The position numbers were made by a program, and so were the translations under genes. Source: Eledone cirrhosa (lineage: Eukaryota; Mollusca; Cephalopoda; Octopoda; Eledonidae). From it: 64,000 nt of DNA. The DNA is taken from the NCBI GenBank assembly GCA_964016885.1, contig OZ024743.1, forward strand, positions 188,908,357 to 188,972,356, written 5' to 3'. Shown here in pieces: positions 11,762 through 20,418 of the stretch; position 1 is the stretch's first letter; every line of letters starts with the position of its first letter. The notes beneath the pieces are model-generated. The model saw only the letters and a list, made by a program, of their open reading frames with translations, had not been told where the DNA came from and searched no databases.

Positions 11762-12040
11762 CTGGTAGTGTCGGTGGCATGACATAAGTGCCCAGTCCAC
11801 ACTGTAAAGTGGTTGTGTAGGTGTCATGAAAAAAAGTGCCCAGTCCACACGTAATGTGGTCATGTAGGCGACATGACAAAAAGCACCCAGCACACACTGT
11901 AAATGTGGTTGGCAGCAGGAAGGGCACCCAGCTGTAGAAATCAAGCCAAAATCTGCCCCGGGTGAGCTAAACATGGTCCTCTGACCTGTTTTTCTCCCTA
12001 AGGGTCAATCCCTCCTACCCATGAAGATGGACGTTAAATA
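11762..12040 (+). repeat. RTE-type 3' tail / SINE fragment with three 47-48 bp units
   Basis: CCCAGTCCAC or CCCAGCACAC unit starts occur at 11791, 11839 and 11886. GGGCACCCAGCTGTAGAAATC, a CATGGTC block and CCCATGAAGATGGACGTTAAA follow. It has no coding part, so it is either a LINE copy truncated to its 3' tail or a SINE using that tail. Confidence 0.75.
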
Positions 12041-12145
12041 TATGTGTATATGTATGATGTGTGTATGTATATGTATGATATGTGTGTATGTATGATATGT
12101 GTGTATGTATGATATGTGTATGTATATGTATTTATATATATATAT
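12041..12145. repeat. (TATG/TATGTGTG)n microsatellite
   Basis: Imperfect repeats of ATGTGTGTATGTATGATATG that grade into (TA)n. Confidence 0.8.
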
Positions 12146-12149
12146 TATG

Positions 12150-12385
12150 CTGGTTCCACAAAACATCTAGCCTACACTGTAAAGTGGCCATATAAAAGAC
12201 ATGACAAAAAGCACCCAGCACACCCTGTAAATGTGGTTGGCATTAGGAAGGCATCTATCTGAAGAAAACCAGCCAGAAACACTCCTATATAAGCAAGACA
12301 TGGTTATGCGACCCAACTTGCCTCTAAATGGGACAAATATGTCTAACCCCTGGCATGGAAGATAGACATTAATCAATGATGATTG
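12150..12385 (+). repeat. RTE-type 3' tail fragment with two units
   Basis: It carries CCTACACTGTAAAGTGGCC, GCACCCAGCACACCCTGTAA, TTGGCATTAGGAAGGCATC and CCCCTGGCATGGAAGATAG, then ATGATGATTG. No coding part remains. Confidence 0.7.
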
Positions 12386-13030
12386 ATATATATATATATA
12401 TATATATACATAGAAAGAGAGAGAGAGAGAGAAAGTAATTGGGAGAGCAATCGTATTAATGGTTAGGTTATGAAAGTGATAGAGACATTGATCAATTATA
12501 GGAGATGGTGGAAAGATTGGAACTGATGTCCTCCATCTCAATTTCATCTGTTGCTCACTCAGTATGTTGTTATGTTGTAGGGGCTGTCATAGTGGGGTAA
12601 TTATCGAGAGGGTTTAAATAGATCTTAATCTTCTTCACCATCAGCATCCCCCCTCTTCTTTTCAATTTTGCAACTATGTTGCTGGGCTTGTTCTAGTAGG
12701 TTGATACCGAACAAAGACACCAAAGATTGTTCATGATATGATGGTGTAGGAAGTAAGGGATGGTCAGAATTAGGATGTTTCTGACTAAAGGTCAGCTCAA
12801 ATAATGCATGTCTAGTGCTAGACAAATGCAAAATCAGCTTAAGGATTTGGGAAAACTAAGATGAGAAAAATGATACAGTTTTAATTCTTGAATCAAGCCT
12901 TTTCATTGAATTATTACAGTCCAATCAATCAAGTTCCTGAAACTGGTGAAGACAGTCAGCATGCCATTCTAGATGGTGTCATAGACAGCCATCACCACTG
13001 GTCTCTATTCTCTATTGAGCATTATATGGA
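12386..13030. other. Anonymous DNA with (TA)n and (GA)n
   Basis: (TA)n lies at about 12388-12408 and (GA)n at 12415-12433. No gene or known repeat recognised beyond these. Confidence 0.4.
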
Positions 13031-13034
13031 AAAG

Positions 13035-13490
13035 TAACACGATTAGTTTCACAAATTGGATCAAATTGTATAAGTCTCTGGTGACTTCAATCCTTCTTTA
13101 TGGTTGTGAGAGATGGACTATTACAGTTGAAAGGAAATGAAGAATCCCGGCATTCTAGCAAATGTGCCTCAGAAGGTTGTTACGCATCTCATATACAGAG
13201 TACAAAACACATATCTTTGTCAGGTAACAAGTCAACAAATATGTTGGCAAACAGGAACCACCCCCTGCGATAGAGAAAAAACAGAAGCTTGTCTGGTATG
13301 GTGATGTATATAGCCTCAATTCCCTATCTAAAACCATTTTTCAGGGAGTCAAGGGAAAGCAAAGATGTAGACAGATGTGACCGGACAGGTCATTACACCA
13401 AGACTCTTCCCTGGTTGATTGTGAATACTGTTAATGCTATGAAAAAGCATGACTGTCTCACAGTTTTTACTCCACAATAAAAGATTAAGC
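13035..13490 (+). pseudogene. C-terminal relic of a different RTE/BovB-like LINE
   Basis: The text reads, across frames with stops, KSLVTSILLYGCERWTITVE, then CLRRLLRISYTEYKTH, KQKLVWYGDVYSLNSLSKTI and QGVKGKQRC. This is the LLYGCETW...RRLLRISY...LAWFGHV...LSKTILQG C-terminal block of a widespread invertebrate LINE group, clearly different from the copies elsewhere in this window. It is heavily mutated and only the end is present. Confidence 0.65.
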
Positions 13491-15345
13491 AGTTACACCT
13501 AACAAGAAAGAAACCATTATTGCACGGATGATAAAAGAATTGTACACTATTGATCACACATAAAGATAAAATGCAGATATCACACACACATACAGAAGCT
13601 AATATGTGAGTCTCTATGTGAGCACTCAAACTGCTAGAAATCATAGCCAACTCACATCCTGCCATCTAAAAAGTGATACATCACAACTTGTGTCTAACTT
13701 GCTAGAAATATCTGCCAAATCTTTATCAAAATGCAGCCTACCATTTAAAAGTTAGAACGCATTGGATAATGTAGTCTGCGGATCACGATTTCTGGAAAGA
13801 AAAATGGGTTGGTTATGGCTGGAATGTCATTGATCATAAGATTGCCCACTCTGAACTGATTTAAAGGTAAACAACAATTTCAACTTTGACTGACTATATT
13901 CTGCTTATGAAACTTGGTATGTCTGCCTAACACAACAACCAAAAGCTAATAAATCCAGTCAATTGATTGGTATTAGGAAGGGCATCCAGTCATAGAAACC
14001 ATTATAAAATTTGAAACAAACGAGTGTGACACGGTTCTTGTCCTATCTAGGGACTGTGAAAACCCAAGCTAGTATTCAAAGTTGAAGTTTAACTTCAGAG
14101 ACTCACTTTGTTAATTGATTTCCTTTTAAAAACTGAAAATTATGATAACAATTACTCATATTTTAATGTAAAAATCTTTGTCAAATAATCAGACAGGCTT
14201 TAATAGACTGTACTATATTATGATGTCTAATGGATCAAAATATGCCCATACTTATCTCTTGCTTGTAAACAAACATAATTGGTAATTTTCAGTTTCACTG
14301 CAAATTGATGCAATATTCTAGCTATGTTGAAAGGTTTTGAATATACATATATATATAGTCATTTTTAAGTTTGAAAACCTCTGCCAGTTTGAGGGAAGGA
14401 AGTAAATGGGAAAATATATTCAACACATTAAACTGAACAATGTTTGCAATAAAATAAATAGGAAAGAAACATAAATTAATGAAAATAATTAGAGTGAGCA
14501 TCAGACTACATCTCAGTCAAGGTGTTATATCTCAGCTGAGCCCTGAATGTAAATTAACTATGAAAGATTCTTCTTCTTCTTCTACTTCGCTCACTTATTC
14601 CTGAGAGGGTTGTGGGGACAGAGTCCTCAAAAATTCCTTCCAGTAGGTCCTGTCAGAAGCAACTGTCACCAATTGATCTGGTTGCTGGATTCCCAAGTGA
14701 GATCAGCCAAGCTCATGGATGTTATCTAACTGTCTTTCTTGTTCAGGGTCTATCCTTGAGTCTCCTGCCAGATCCATTTGCCCATAAAACCATTCCAGCG
14801 ATTCTTTCCTGAGACCTTCTAATCACGAATGCTTAATTTCTTGAAATTACAAAATGTTTTACTACTAAAATTGCTAACAGTTTCATTAAGATCTTTATTT
14901 TCTATCTCCAACTAAAGGATTATTTTACATTAATTCTTAACATCCTATGATTATTAGCAAAAATATCTGAAACCAATTTTGTTCATTTAAATATATCTGT
15001 AGTAGACAGATCATTGTGAAATGTTACCGTATTAGAAGAAAGATTTTAATTTTTGATGAGATAAAGCACACACAGTTCTTTTTTGAACTTTTCAAAAATG
15101 TGTTGCTAATGTGGATTAGTGTTGTACAGGACATTAAAAGTTAATTAAGAGATATTTTGTACAAATCATTCAGTACATTAGCCTATAATGTATTTTGTCT
15201 CCTTGAAATTTTCACTCACTCATTCATTGAAAAAACAACTTCATTGTATTTGTTTACTTCAGTTTCTCTATGTATCTGTCAATGTGTAGATATTCACATG
15301 TGCATTTCATTATGTTTCAATGACTGTCATCACTGTTTTCTGAAA
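13491..15345. other. AT-rich DNA with an RTE-tail scrap, no gene
   Basis: An RTE-tail fragment occurs at about 13960-14080 (TTGGTATTAGGAAGGGCATC, then GTGACACGGTTCTTG). A (TTC)n-headed stretch at 14570-14800 may be an unrecognised repeat. Nothing else is recognisable. Confidence 0.4.
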
Positions 15346-15462
15346 GACACATATACGAGCGAGACATGGTCACCTGACCAATCTTGCCTCAAGTAGGACA
15401 ATTCGCGTCTAAACCCATACTAGCGTGGAAGATAGATGTTAAATGATGATGATGATGATGAT
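15345..15462 (+). repeat. RTE-type 3' tail fragment
   Basis: ACGAGCGAGACATGGTCACC, TCTTGCCTCAAGTAGGACAA and CGTGGAAGATAGATGTTAAA end in (GAT)n. It runs straight into the large satellite, which suggests the satellite grew from the simple 3' end. Confidence 0.75.
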
Positions 15463-15925
15463 ATATATACATACATATATATATACATACATACATATAT
15501 ACATACACACATATATATATATACATATATATATACATATATATATAACACATGTATATAGATACATATATATACATACATACATAAATATACATACATA
15601 TACATACATAGGTACATATATATATACATACATATATACATACATACAGAAATATTCATACATATATATGTACATACATATATATATATATACATACACA
15701 TACACACACATGCATATATATATATATACATATACATATATATATACATACATATACATCCATATATACATACAGAAACATACATATATATACATACATA
15801 TTTATACATTCATACGTATACACAGGCACACACACACATATACATACACATACACAGACACACACATATACACAGAGACACACGCACACATATACATATA
15901 CATATATATATATATATACTTATTT
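15460..15925. repeat. Large (TACATA/TATACA/CACA) satellite
   Basis: About 465 bases of almost only TA, TACA and CACA repeats. Long open frames on both strands here (poly Tyr-Ile-Met-Cys) are translation artefacts of the repeat. Confidence 0.9.
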
Positions 15926-16125
15926 AATCATTTATCTATTTACCTCATTTTTATGATACTTTGCTGCAAGCTGATACTTCAGTGTTACAAAATAAATTAA
16001 AACAACTTTGTTTATGTTTTCCCATTATTATGATAGACAATTGATTTATAACCTAAAAACAAATAGTCATAACATAAACCATAGTAATTCACAAATAAGC
16101 ACACATACACACACATATATATATA

Positions 16126-16432
16126 TGAGCAAGACACTTTATTTCACATTGCTCTAGTTTACTCAGCTGTAGAAAAGAGATGATAGGACTGGGGTCCCTA
16201 TCATTCCACTGCAAAGTAGTAGTGGGGGTGCCATGGCAAAAAAGCACCCAGCCCACACTGTAAAGTGGACGTGTAGGTACCACGGAAAAAAAAACACCCA
16301 GCACTCACTGTAAATGAGGTTGGTGTTAGGAAGGGCATCCAGCTGTAGAAATCAAGCCAGAATCAGTTCCCGTCCCACCCTTGCAAGCAGGGAAAAGCGG
16401 ACGTAAAATGATGATGATGATGATACACACAC
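16126..16432 (+). mobile_element. tRNA-SINE body with RTE tail, 5' truncated
   Basis: It starts at a (TA)n run with GAGCAAGACACTTTATTTCA, which is internal to the SINE at 48845-49190. It continues with GGGGTGCCATGGCAAAAAAG, two CAGCCCACACTGTAAAGTGG-type units, GGAAGGGCATCCAGCTGTAG and CTTGCAAGCAGGGAAAAGCG, and ends in (GAT)n. It lacks the tRNA-like head. Confidence 0.75.
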
Positions 16433-16520
16433 ATATATAAATATACACACACACACACACACACACAAACATAAATATATATAATCATCATCATCATTTG
16501 ACGCCCATTTGCCATGCTAG
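16433..16520. repeat. (CA)n microsatellite and short RTE-tail scrap (minus)
   Basis: (CA)n at about 16445-16467 is followed by ATCATCATCATCATTTGACG and CCATTTGCCATGCTAG, the reverse complement of the RTE 3' end. Confidence 0.65.
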
Positions 16521-16539
16521 ATATTTACAAGGCACGAAG

Positions 16540-16700
16540 TTAGTATCACACTTAGGAAGAAGTACAAAAGGGTTTGACGTTTTGGACATAAATACTTCTT
16601 CAGGAAATGGAGAGTTTGGAGAGGCAGAAAAGTTTGTGAAATAAAATTTAAGGAGGCTATGGTTTGTAGGCAAGAAGTTCAGCATTTGGGAATAGGATCC
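16540..16700 (-). other. Hammerhead-like relic (decayed)
   Basis: On the minus strand CCTGAAGAAG (16605-16596) is followed by a 12-base linker, TCC and AAAACGTC. This matches the hammerhead arrangement CTGANGA...GAAACGTC, but with the first G of GAAA changed to A and no good stem II. It is consistent with a decayed PLE-type hammerhead, not an active ribozyme. Confidence 0.3.
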
Positions 16701-16765
16701 AAGGTGGAGTGTGTATATGTGTTATGGATGTAGTTATGTGTGTGCAGATGCAGTGCATTTCATGA

Positions 16766-17096
16766 GTGAGCATCAGTGCTTCTGTGTGTGTGTGTGTGTT
16801 TGTGTGTGTGTGCGCTTTCTGGAACGTAGATGGAAGTGCGAGAGTATGTGCCTGTGAATATTTTATGTTGGTTCTTTTGCGTATGTATGTTTTGTATGAG
16901 TGTGTGTGTGTATGTTTATGTGTGAGTTTTTTGCGTGTATATATGCATATATTCTTTGAAAATGTGTTCTCTACATATGATTTTTTAAGTAGTTGGATTT
17001 GATTTAATTTGATTGAAATAGTCAAATATTAGTGATCCTATACTGATATGTAACACATACAATGAAACATGTGTCACTGTTATGCAATAAATATTA
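16766..17096. other. (TG)n-rich and anonymous AT-rich DNA
   Basis: TG-rich tracts lie at 16780-16815 and 16895-16925. Nothing else is visible up to the PLE fragment. Confidence 0.4.
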
Positions 17097-17670
17097 TTGT
17101 GTACCCTCTGTCCATCTTATGCTATAGACTACGTTTCTAGTTTTACAGTTTATCCGGAGGTTTACCTTACATATGATACATTTCCTATTAATACAGTGGG
17201 TTTTCTTAAAAGGGCAGGTTTTGCTGATCAGGGATTTTATGGTGGGGCCTGGCATTTCTACCACCTTAATCATTAAGTGGGTCTTTCTCGGGACCTTTCT
17301 ACACTGGTTAGCTAATTTCCCTCCAGGGGTAGCGTCCACAAACATGACACTCTGGTATCTCTGGTTGTCGTACCATGAGGTGGCTTTCCGTATCTTATGT
17401 CTAGCCCTATCTAAGCTATTCCATGATTTGCTCCTGTATAATGGGCAAATTCCTTTCATGTCCAGTTCTATGAGGGTCGTATACTTCTCCGTGGCTCCTT
17501 CGTATACTCTGATTCTGTCTCTTTGGTTGTAGCCAGAAAACTGCATGCGGTTGATGAAGTGTTGGATGTGTCTTTCCATTTCTGTTGGGTCGCACATGCG
17601 GGACATGTTCTTCATCACTCGTACCAAGTCTGCAATTATTAAACTTAGCACTACTGGACATTGCTGACAT
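17097..17670 (-). pseudogene. Internal fragment of a second Penelope-like element, inverted
   Basis: The minus strand encodes a protein stretch nearly identical to residues about 195-380 of the plus-strand PLE ORF at 18023: RVMKNMSRMCDPTEMERHIQ, then GGKLANQCRK, a Cys-rich HCINRKCIICK and VVYSIRWTEG. It breaks off at 17097 inside the GIY-like motif and has no 3' end of its own. It meets the plus-strand element head to head near 17665-17672. The RT catalytic part is absent. The first 14 residues of the open frame at the junction are frameshifted relative to the other copy. Confidence 0.85.
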
Positions 17671-17929
17671 TTCCTCTCAATGGTTATACGCCCCCATAAT
17701 CAAGATGTCCCCAGATGTATGTGACAGTACAGAGGACCTCCTCAGCAGAATCAGTGAGTGCAACAAAAACAGGAACCTATCCAACTGCATAATAGGCAGC
17801 ATGGATTTGGTATCACTGTACCCATCCATTAACATTGATTTAGCTGTGGAAAAATGTGTGGAGATGATCATTGAGAGTGAGGTGGAGTTCTGCGACGTCG
17901 ACACAGACAAACTGGGCCTCCTACTTTGA
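17671..17929 (+). pseudogene. PLE RT N-terminal part up to an in-frame stop
   Basis: The frame reads SPDVCDSTEDLLSRISECN and GSMDLVSLYPSIN (RT motif A; the Asp and YPSI are PLE-like), then ends at TGA 17927-17929. The same frame continues without another stop through LTYDTDYLDSHDLRRF into the long ORF, so only one base change separates the two pieces. Confidence 0.8.
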
Positions 17930-18022
17930 CTTACCTACGACACTGACTACCTAGACAGCCATGACCTTAGACGTTTCTGCCCCAGTAGACCCATAAGAGG
18001 TAGACTCCCCACCATAACCTCA

Positions 18023-19486
18023 ATGGCTAAAAAGACTCCCATGGGAAGGTGGATTGGTTGGACCAAAGCTATACGGACCCCCCAAAACAATGATCAGGTA
18101 AGAAAAATGGTCGCACATGCAATAGGGGCTAGTATCAAAACTACCCTAAAGGGCCACATGTTCAAGTTCAACGAGAAGATCTACACCCAAAATGAGGGAG
18201 CAGCCATTGGCGTCAGCATAGCTGGTGACGTTGCCAATCTTTTTATGGTATGGTGGGAAAGGAGACTTAAAGATCTCCTTAATGAGAGCTCCATAGACCT
18301 CATCATGTACTCTCGTTACGTAGACGATATCAATATAGTTATCAAAACATTCCCACAAGAGAGCACTAACAGGTTTGATTTAGAACGTAGCATAATGGAA
18401 AGCATCCAGCAGATAGCTAATTCCATACACCAGAGTATAACTGTAACTATCGACTACCCATCCAAACACCCTAACAATAGACTACCTGTATTAGACACGG
18501 AACTCTGGATTAACACTATAGACGAGAGAGCCCAAATTCTCCACTCACACTATGCTACACCCATGGCCTCCAAATACCAGATACCCCAAAACTCAGCAAT
18601 GTTTAGTAGTGCTAAGTTTAATATTCTGATCGCAGACTTGGTACGAGTGATGAAGAACGTGTCCCGCATGTACGACCCAACAGAAATGGAACGACACATC
18701 CAACACTTCATCAACTGCATGCAGTTCTCTGGCTACAACCAAAGAGACAGAATCAGAGTATACGAAGGAGCCACGGAGAAGTATAAGACGCTCATAGAAC
18801 TGGACATGAAAGGAATTTTCCCATTATACAGGAGCAAATCATGGAATAGCTTAGATAGGGCTAGACATAAGATACGGAAAGCCACCTCATGGTACGACAA
18901 CCAGAGATACCAGAGTGTCATGTTTGTGGACGCTACCCCTGGAGGGAAATTAGCTAACCAGTGTAGAAAGGCCCTGAGAAAGACCCACTTAAAGATTAAG
19001 GTGGTAGAAAAGCCAGGAACCACCATAAAATCCCTGATCAGCAAAACCTACCCTTTTAAGAAAACCCACTGTACTAATAGGAAATGTATCATATGTAAGG
19101 TAAACGCCCGGATAAACTGTAAAACTAGAAATGTAGTCTATAGTATAAGATGTACAGAAGGTACTTTCAGAAACATGACTACAACATACATAGGTGAGAC
19201 AGCTCGTAGCATAGGTGAAAGGATAGACCAACACTGGGGGGGAACTAAAAGGACGAAAAAACGTTCAGTACTATACGAACATGCTAGGCAACAACACGAC
19301 GGTAACATAGACAACATAGAAATTAGAATAATATCTAAACATAGAAATGACTCAGCAGATAGGCAAATCAGAGAGGCCAGTGAAATAGAACTTAGAAGGC
19401 CAAGGCTAAACAGAAAAAATGAATGGAATAACAACAACACCCTAACAAACAACACTGACCTAAGAAAAGTAGAAATAAATAAATAA
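18023..19486 (+). CDS. Penelope-like RT with C-terminal GIY-YIG endonuclease (487 codons)
   Basis: The product would copy element RNA and cut target DNA. RT features are GAAIGVSIAGDVANLFM (about residues 59-75) and RYVDDI at 98-103, whose YVDD is the catalytic motif C. A Cys cluster at C350, C355, C358 and C366 precedes VVYSI (371-375) and TYIGET (388-393), with R395, R400 and H404 in the expected GIY-YIG region. ATG 18023 is simply the first ATG after the TGA at 17927; the true reading frame extends upstream. The catalytic residues look intact, so the loss of function comes from the 5' truncation and the single stop. Confidence 0.8.
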   Translation: MAKKTPMGRWIGWTKAIRTPQNNDQVRKMVAHAIGASIKTTLKGHMFKFNEKIYTQNEGAAIGVSIAGDVANLFMVWWERRLKDLLNESSIDLIMYSRYVDDINIVIKTFPQESTNRFDLERSIMESIQQIANSIHQSITVTIDYPSKHPNNRLPVLDTELWINTIDERAQILHSHYATPMASKYQIPQNSAMFSSAKFNILIADLVRVMKNVSRMYDPTEMERHIQHFINCMQFSGYNQRDRIRVYEGATEKYKTLIELDMKGIFPLYRSKSWNSLDRARHKIRKATSWYDNQRYQSVMFVDATPGGKLANQCRKALRKTHLKIKVVEKPGTTIKSLISKTYPFKKTHCTNRKCIICKVNARINCKTRNVVYSIRCTEGTFRNMTTTYIGETARSIGERIDQHWGGTKRTKKRSVLYEHARQQHDGNIDNIEIRIISKHRNDSADRQIREASEIELRRPRLNRKNEWNNNNTLTNNTDLRKVEINK

Positions 19487-19960
19487 ATAATTAGATAAAT
19501 AAATAAATAAATACACACACAAGCACAATAACAACAAACACATATAAACACACACTAGTAAAGATAGAATACATTAACCAATACACAGCCACCCAATCAC
19601 GAACATACATCAAACAAAACACTATACACACACGCAAACGCATGCGCAAAGAATACAAAATAAAATAAACAAATAAATAAATATATAAACAGACTAAGTA
19701 AAGATGGCGTAGAAAATACAATGCAACGGGAGGAAACAATAGCACCACTGACGATGTTGCAGATGTGCAACGAAAGAACTTTGAAGAACTATATATATGT
19801 GTTTGTGTCGAGATTGTATCTGTATTTTTTACCGTTGGTCAGTCAATGGCAACATTGAGGACCGAATAAATAATTAGATTACCGATTTAAAAGACACAGA
19901 AGCGAAAACCAACCAAACAGTGAGTGTGTTCTGTTATTAATTCTGGCAATATTACACAAA
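19487..19960 (+). other. 3' untranslated region of the PLE
   Basis: A-rich and (AAAT)n-bearing sequence with a hammerhead-like core near 19748 and a conserved end block (AGTGAGTGTGTTCTGTTATT then GGCAATATTA). The end block recurs at 40505-40540, which confirms it as part of the element. Confidence 0.7.
19748..19785 (+). ncRNA. Candidate hammerhead ribozyme core in PLE 3' region
   Basis: CTGACGA (19748-19754) is followed by a 5 bp stem II, GTTGC/GCAAC at 19756-19760 and 19767-19771 with a 6-base loop, and then GAAA at 19772-19775. CTGANGA plus stem II plus GAAA is the type I hammerhead core. AAAG AA CTTT after it can form a minimal stem III. Stem I pairs poorly by eye, so cleavage is unproven. 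PLEs are known to carry hammerhead motifs. Confidence 0.55.
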
Positions 19961-20005
19961 TATGATCCTCCCCAAGTATAACTATATATATATATATTGT
20001 GTATC

Positions 20006-20220
20006 TGTGCTGTCAATAATTGTTTCTACTTTAGGTACAAGGCCAGCAATTACCCAGTGCATTACTGCTACTTTATTTTATCGACCCCGTAAGGATGAAA
20101 GGCAAAGTCAACCTCGGCGGGATTTGAACTCAGATCGTAAAGGGACGTAACTATGTTGGAAAGCATGGTGTCCGACCCTCTACCGATACTGCCAATCCAC
20201 TGCCCTGTGCTGTCAATAAT
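20006..20220 (-). mobile_element. OR-type SINE with 15-bp target-site duplication
   Basis: A full tRNA-headed SINE in minus orientation. TGTGCTGTCAATAAT occurs at 20006-20020 and again, identically, at 20206-20220. The A-box-like CGGTAGAGGGTCGG and the B-box-like GAGTTCAAATCCCGCC are intact. The perfect duplication marks a young insertion. Confidence 0.92.
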
Positions 20221-20418
20221 GATGGAAAATATATTTACAATACTTACGTGTTAAATAGAATAAGCTGTAAATTCAACTATGTGGCAGAGGAAATTGGTCT
20301 CATTTGCACGTCGTTTTACTATTTTAATGTGTGGTTTATTACACAGTACCCTTTAACAATCAAAGTAATGGCATATCAAAAAGGTGTCATAAGCAAAAAC
20401 AAAAAAAAAGTTTTACTT
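20221..20418. other. Anonymous AT-rich DNA
   Basis: No gene or named repeat seen; ends in a short A run next to the LINE tail. Confidence 0.4.

Larger units (their letters stand above)
17671..19960 (+). mobile_element. Penelope-like element with GIY-YIG domain, 5' truncated
   Basis: It covers RT motif A (GSMDLVSLYPSINID, about 17800-17840), the RT core, a Cys-rich linker, a GIY-YIG domain, and an A-rich 3' region with short AATAAATAAATAAATA tracts near 19485-19515. The RT N-terminus is missing because the element begins at the inversion junction. One in-frame TGA at 17927-17929 separates the motif-A segment from the long ORF. The 3' region carries a hammerhead-like core (19748-19775) and the segment AAGCGAAAACCAACCAAACA, which recurs at 40485-40505. 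Confidence 0.85.

Noticed and set aside
14570..14812. Possible coding exon behind a TTC repeat
   Set aside because: A 66-codon frame without recognisable domain or splice evidence. It may be an unrecognised repeat, but I cannot support a gene.
15443..16000. Long open frames rich in Met, Tyr, Ile, Thr and Cys on both strands
   Set aside because: They are translations of the TA/TACA/CACA satellite. Their composition is fully explained by the repeat and no domain is present.
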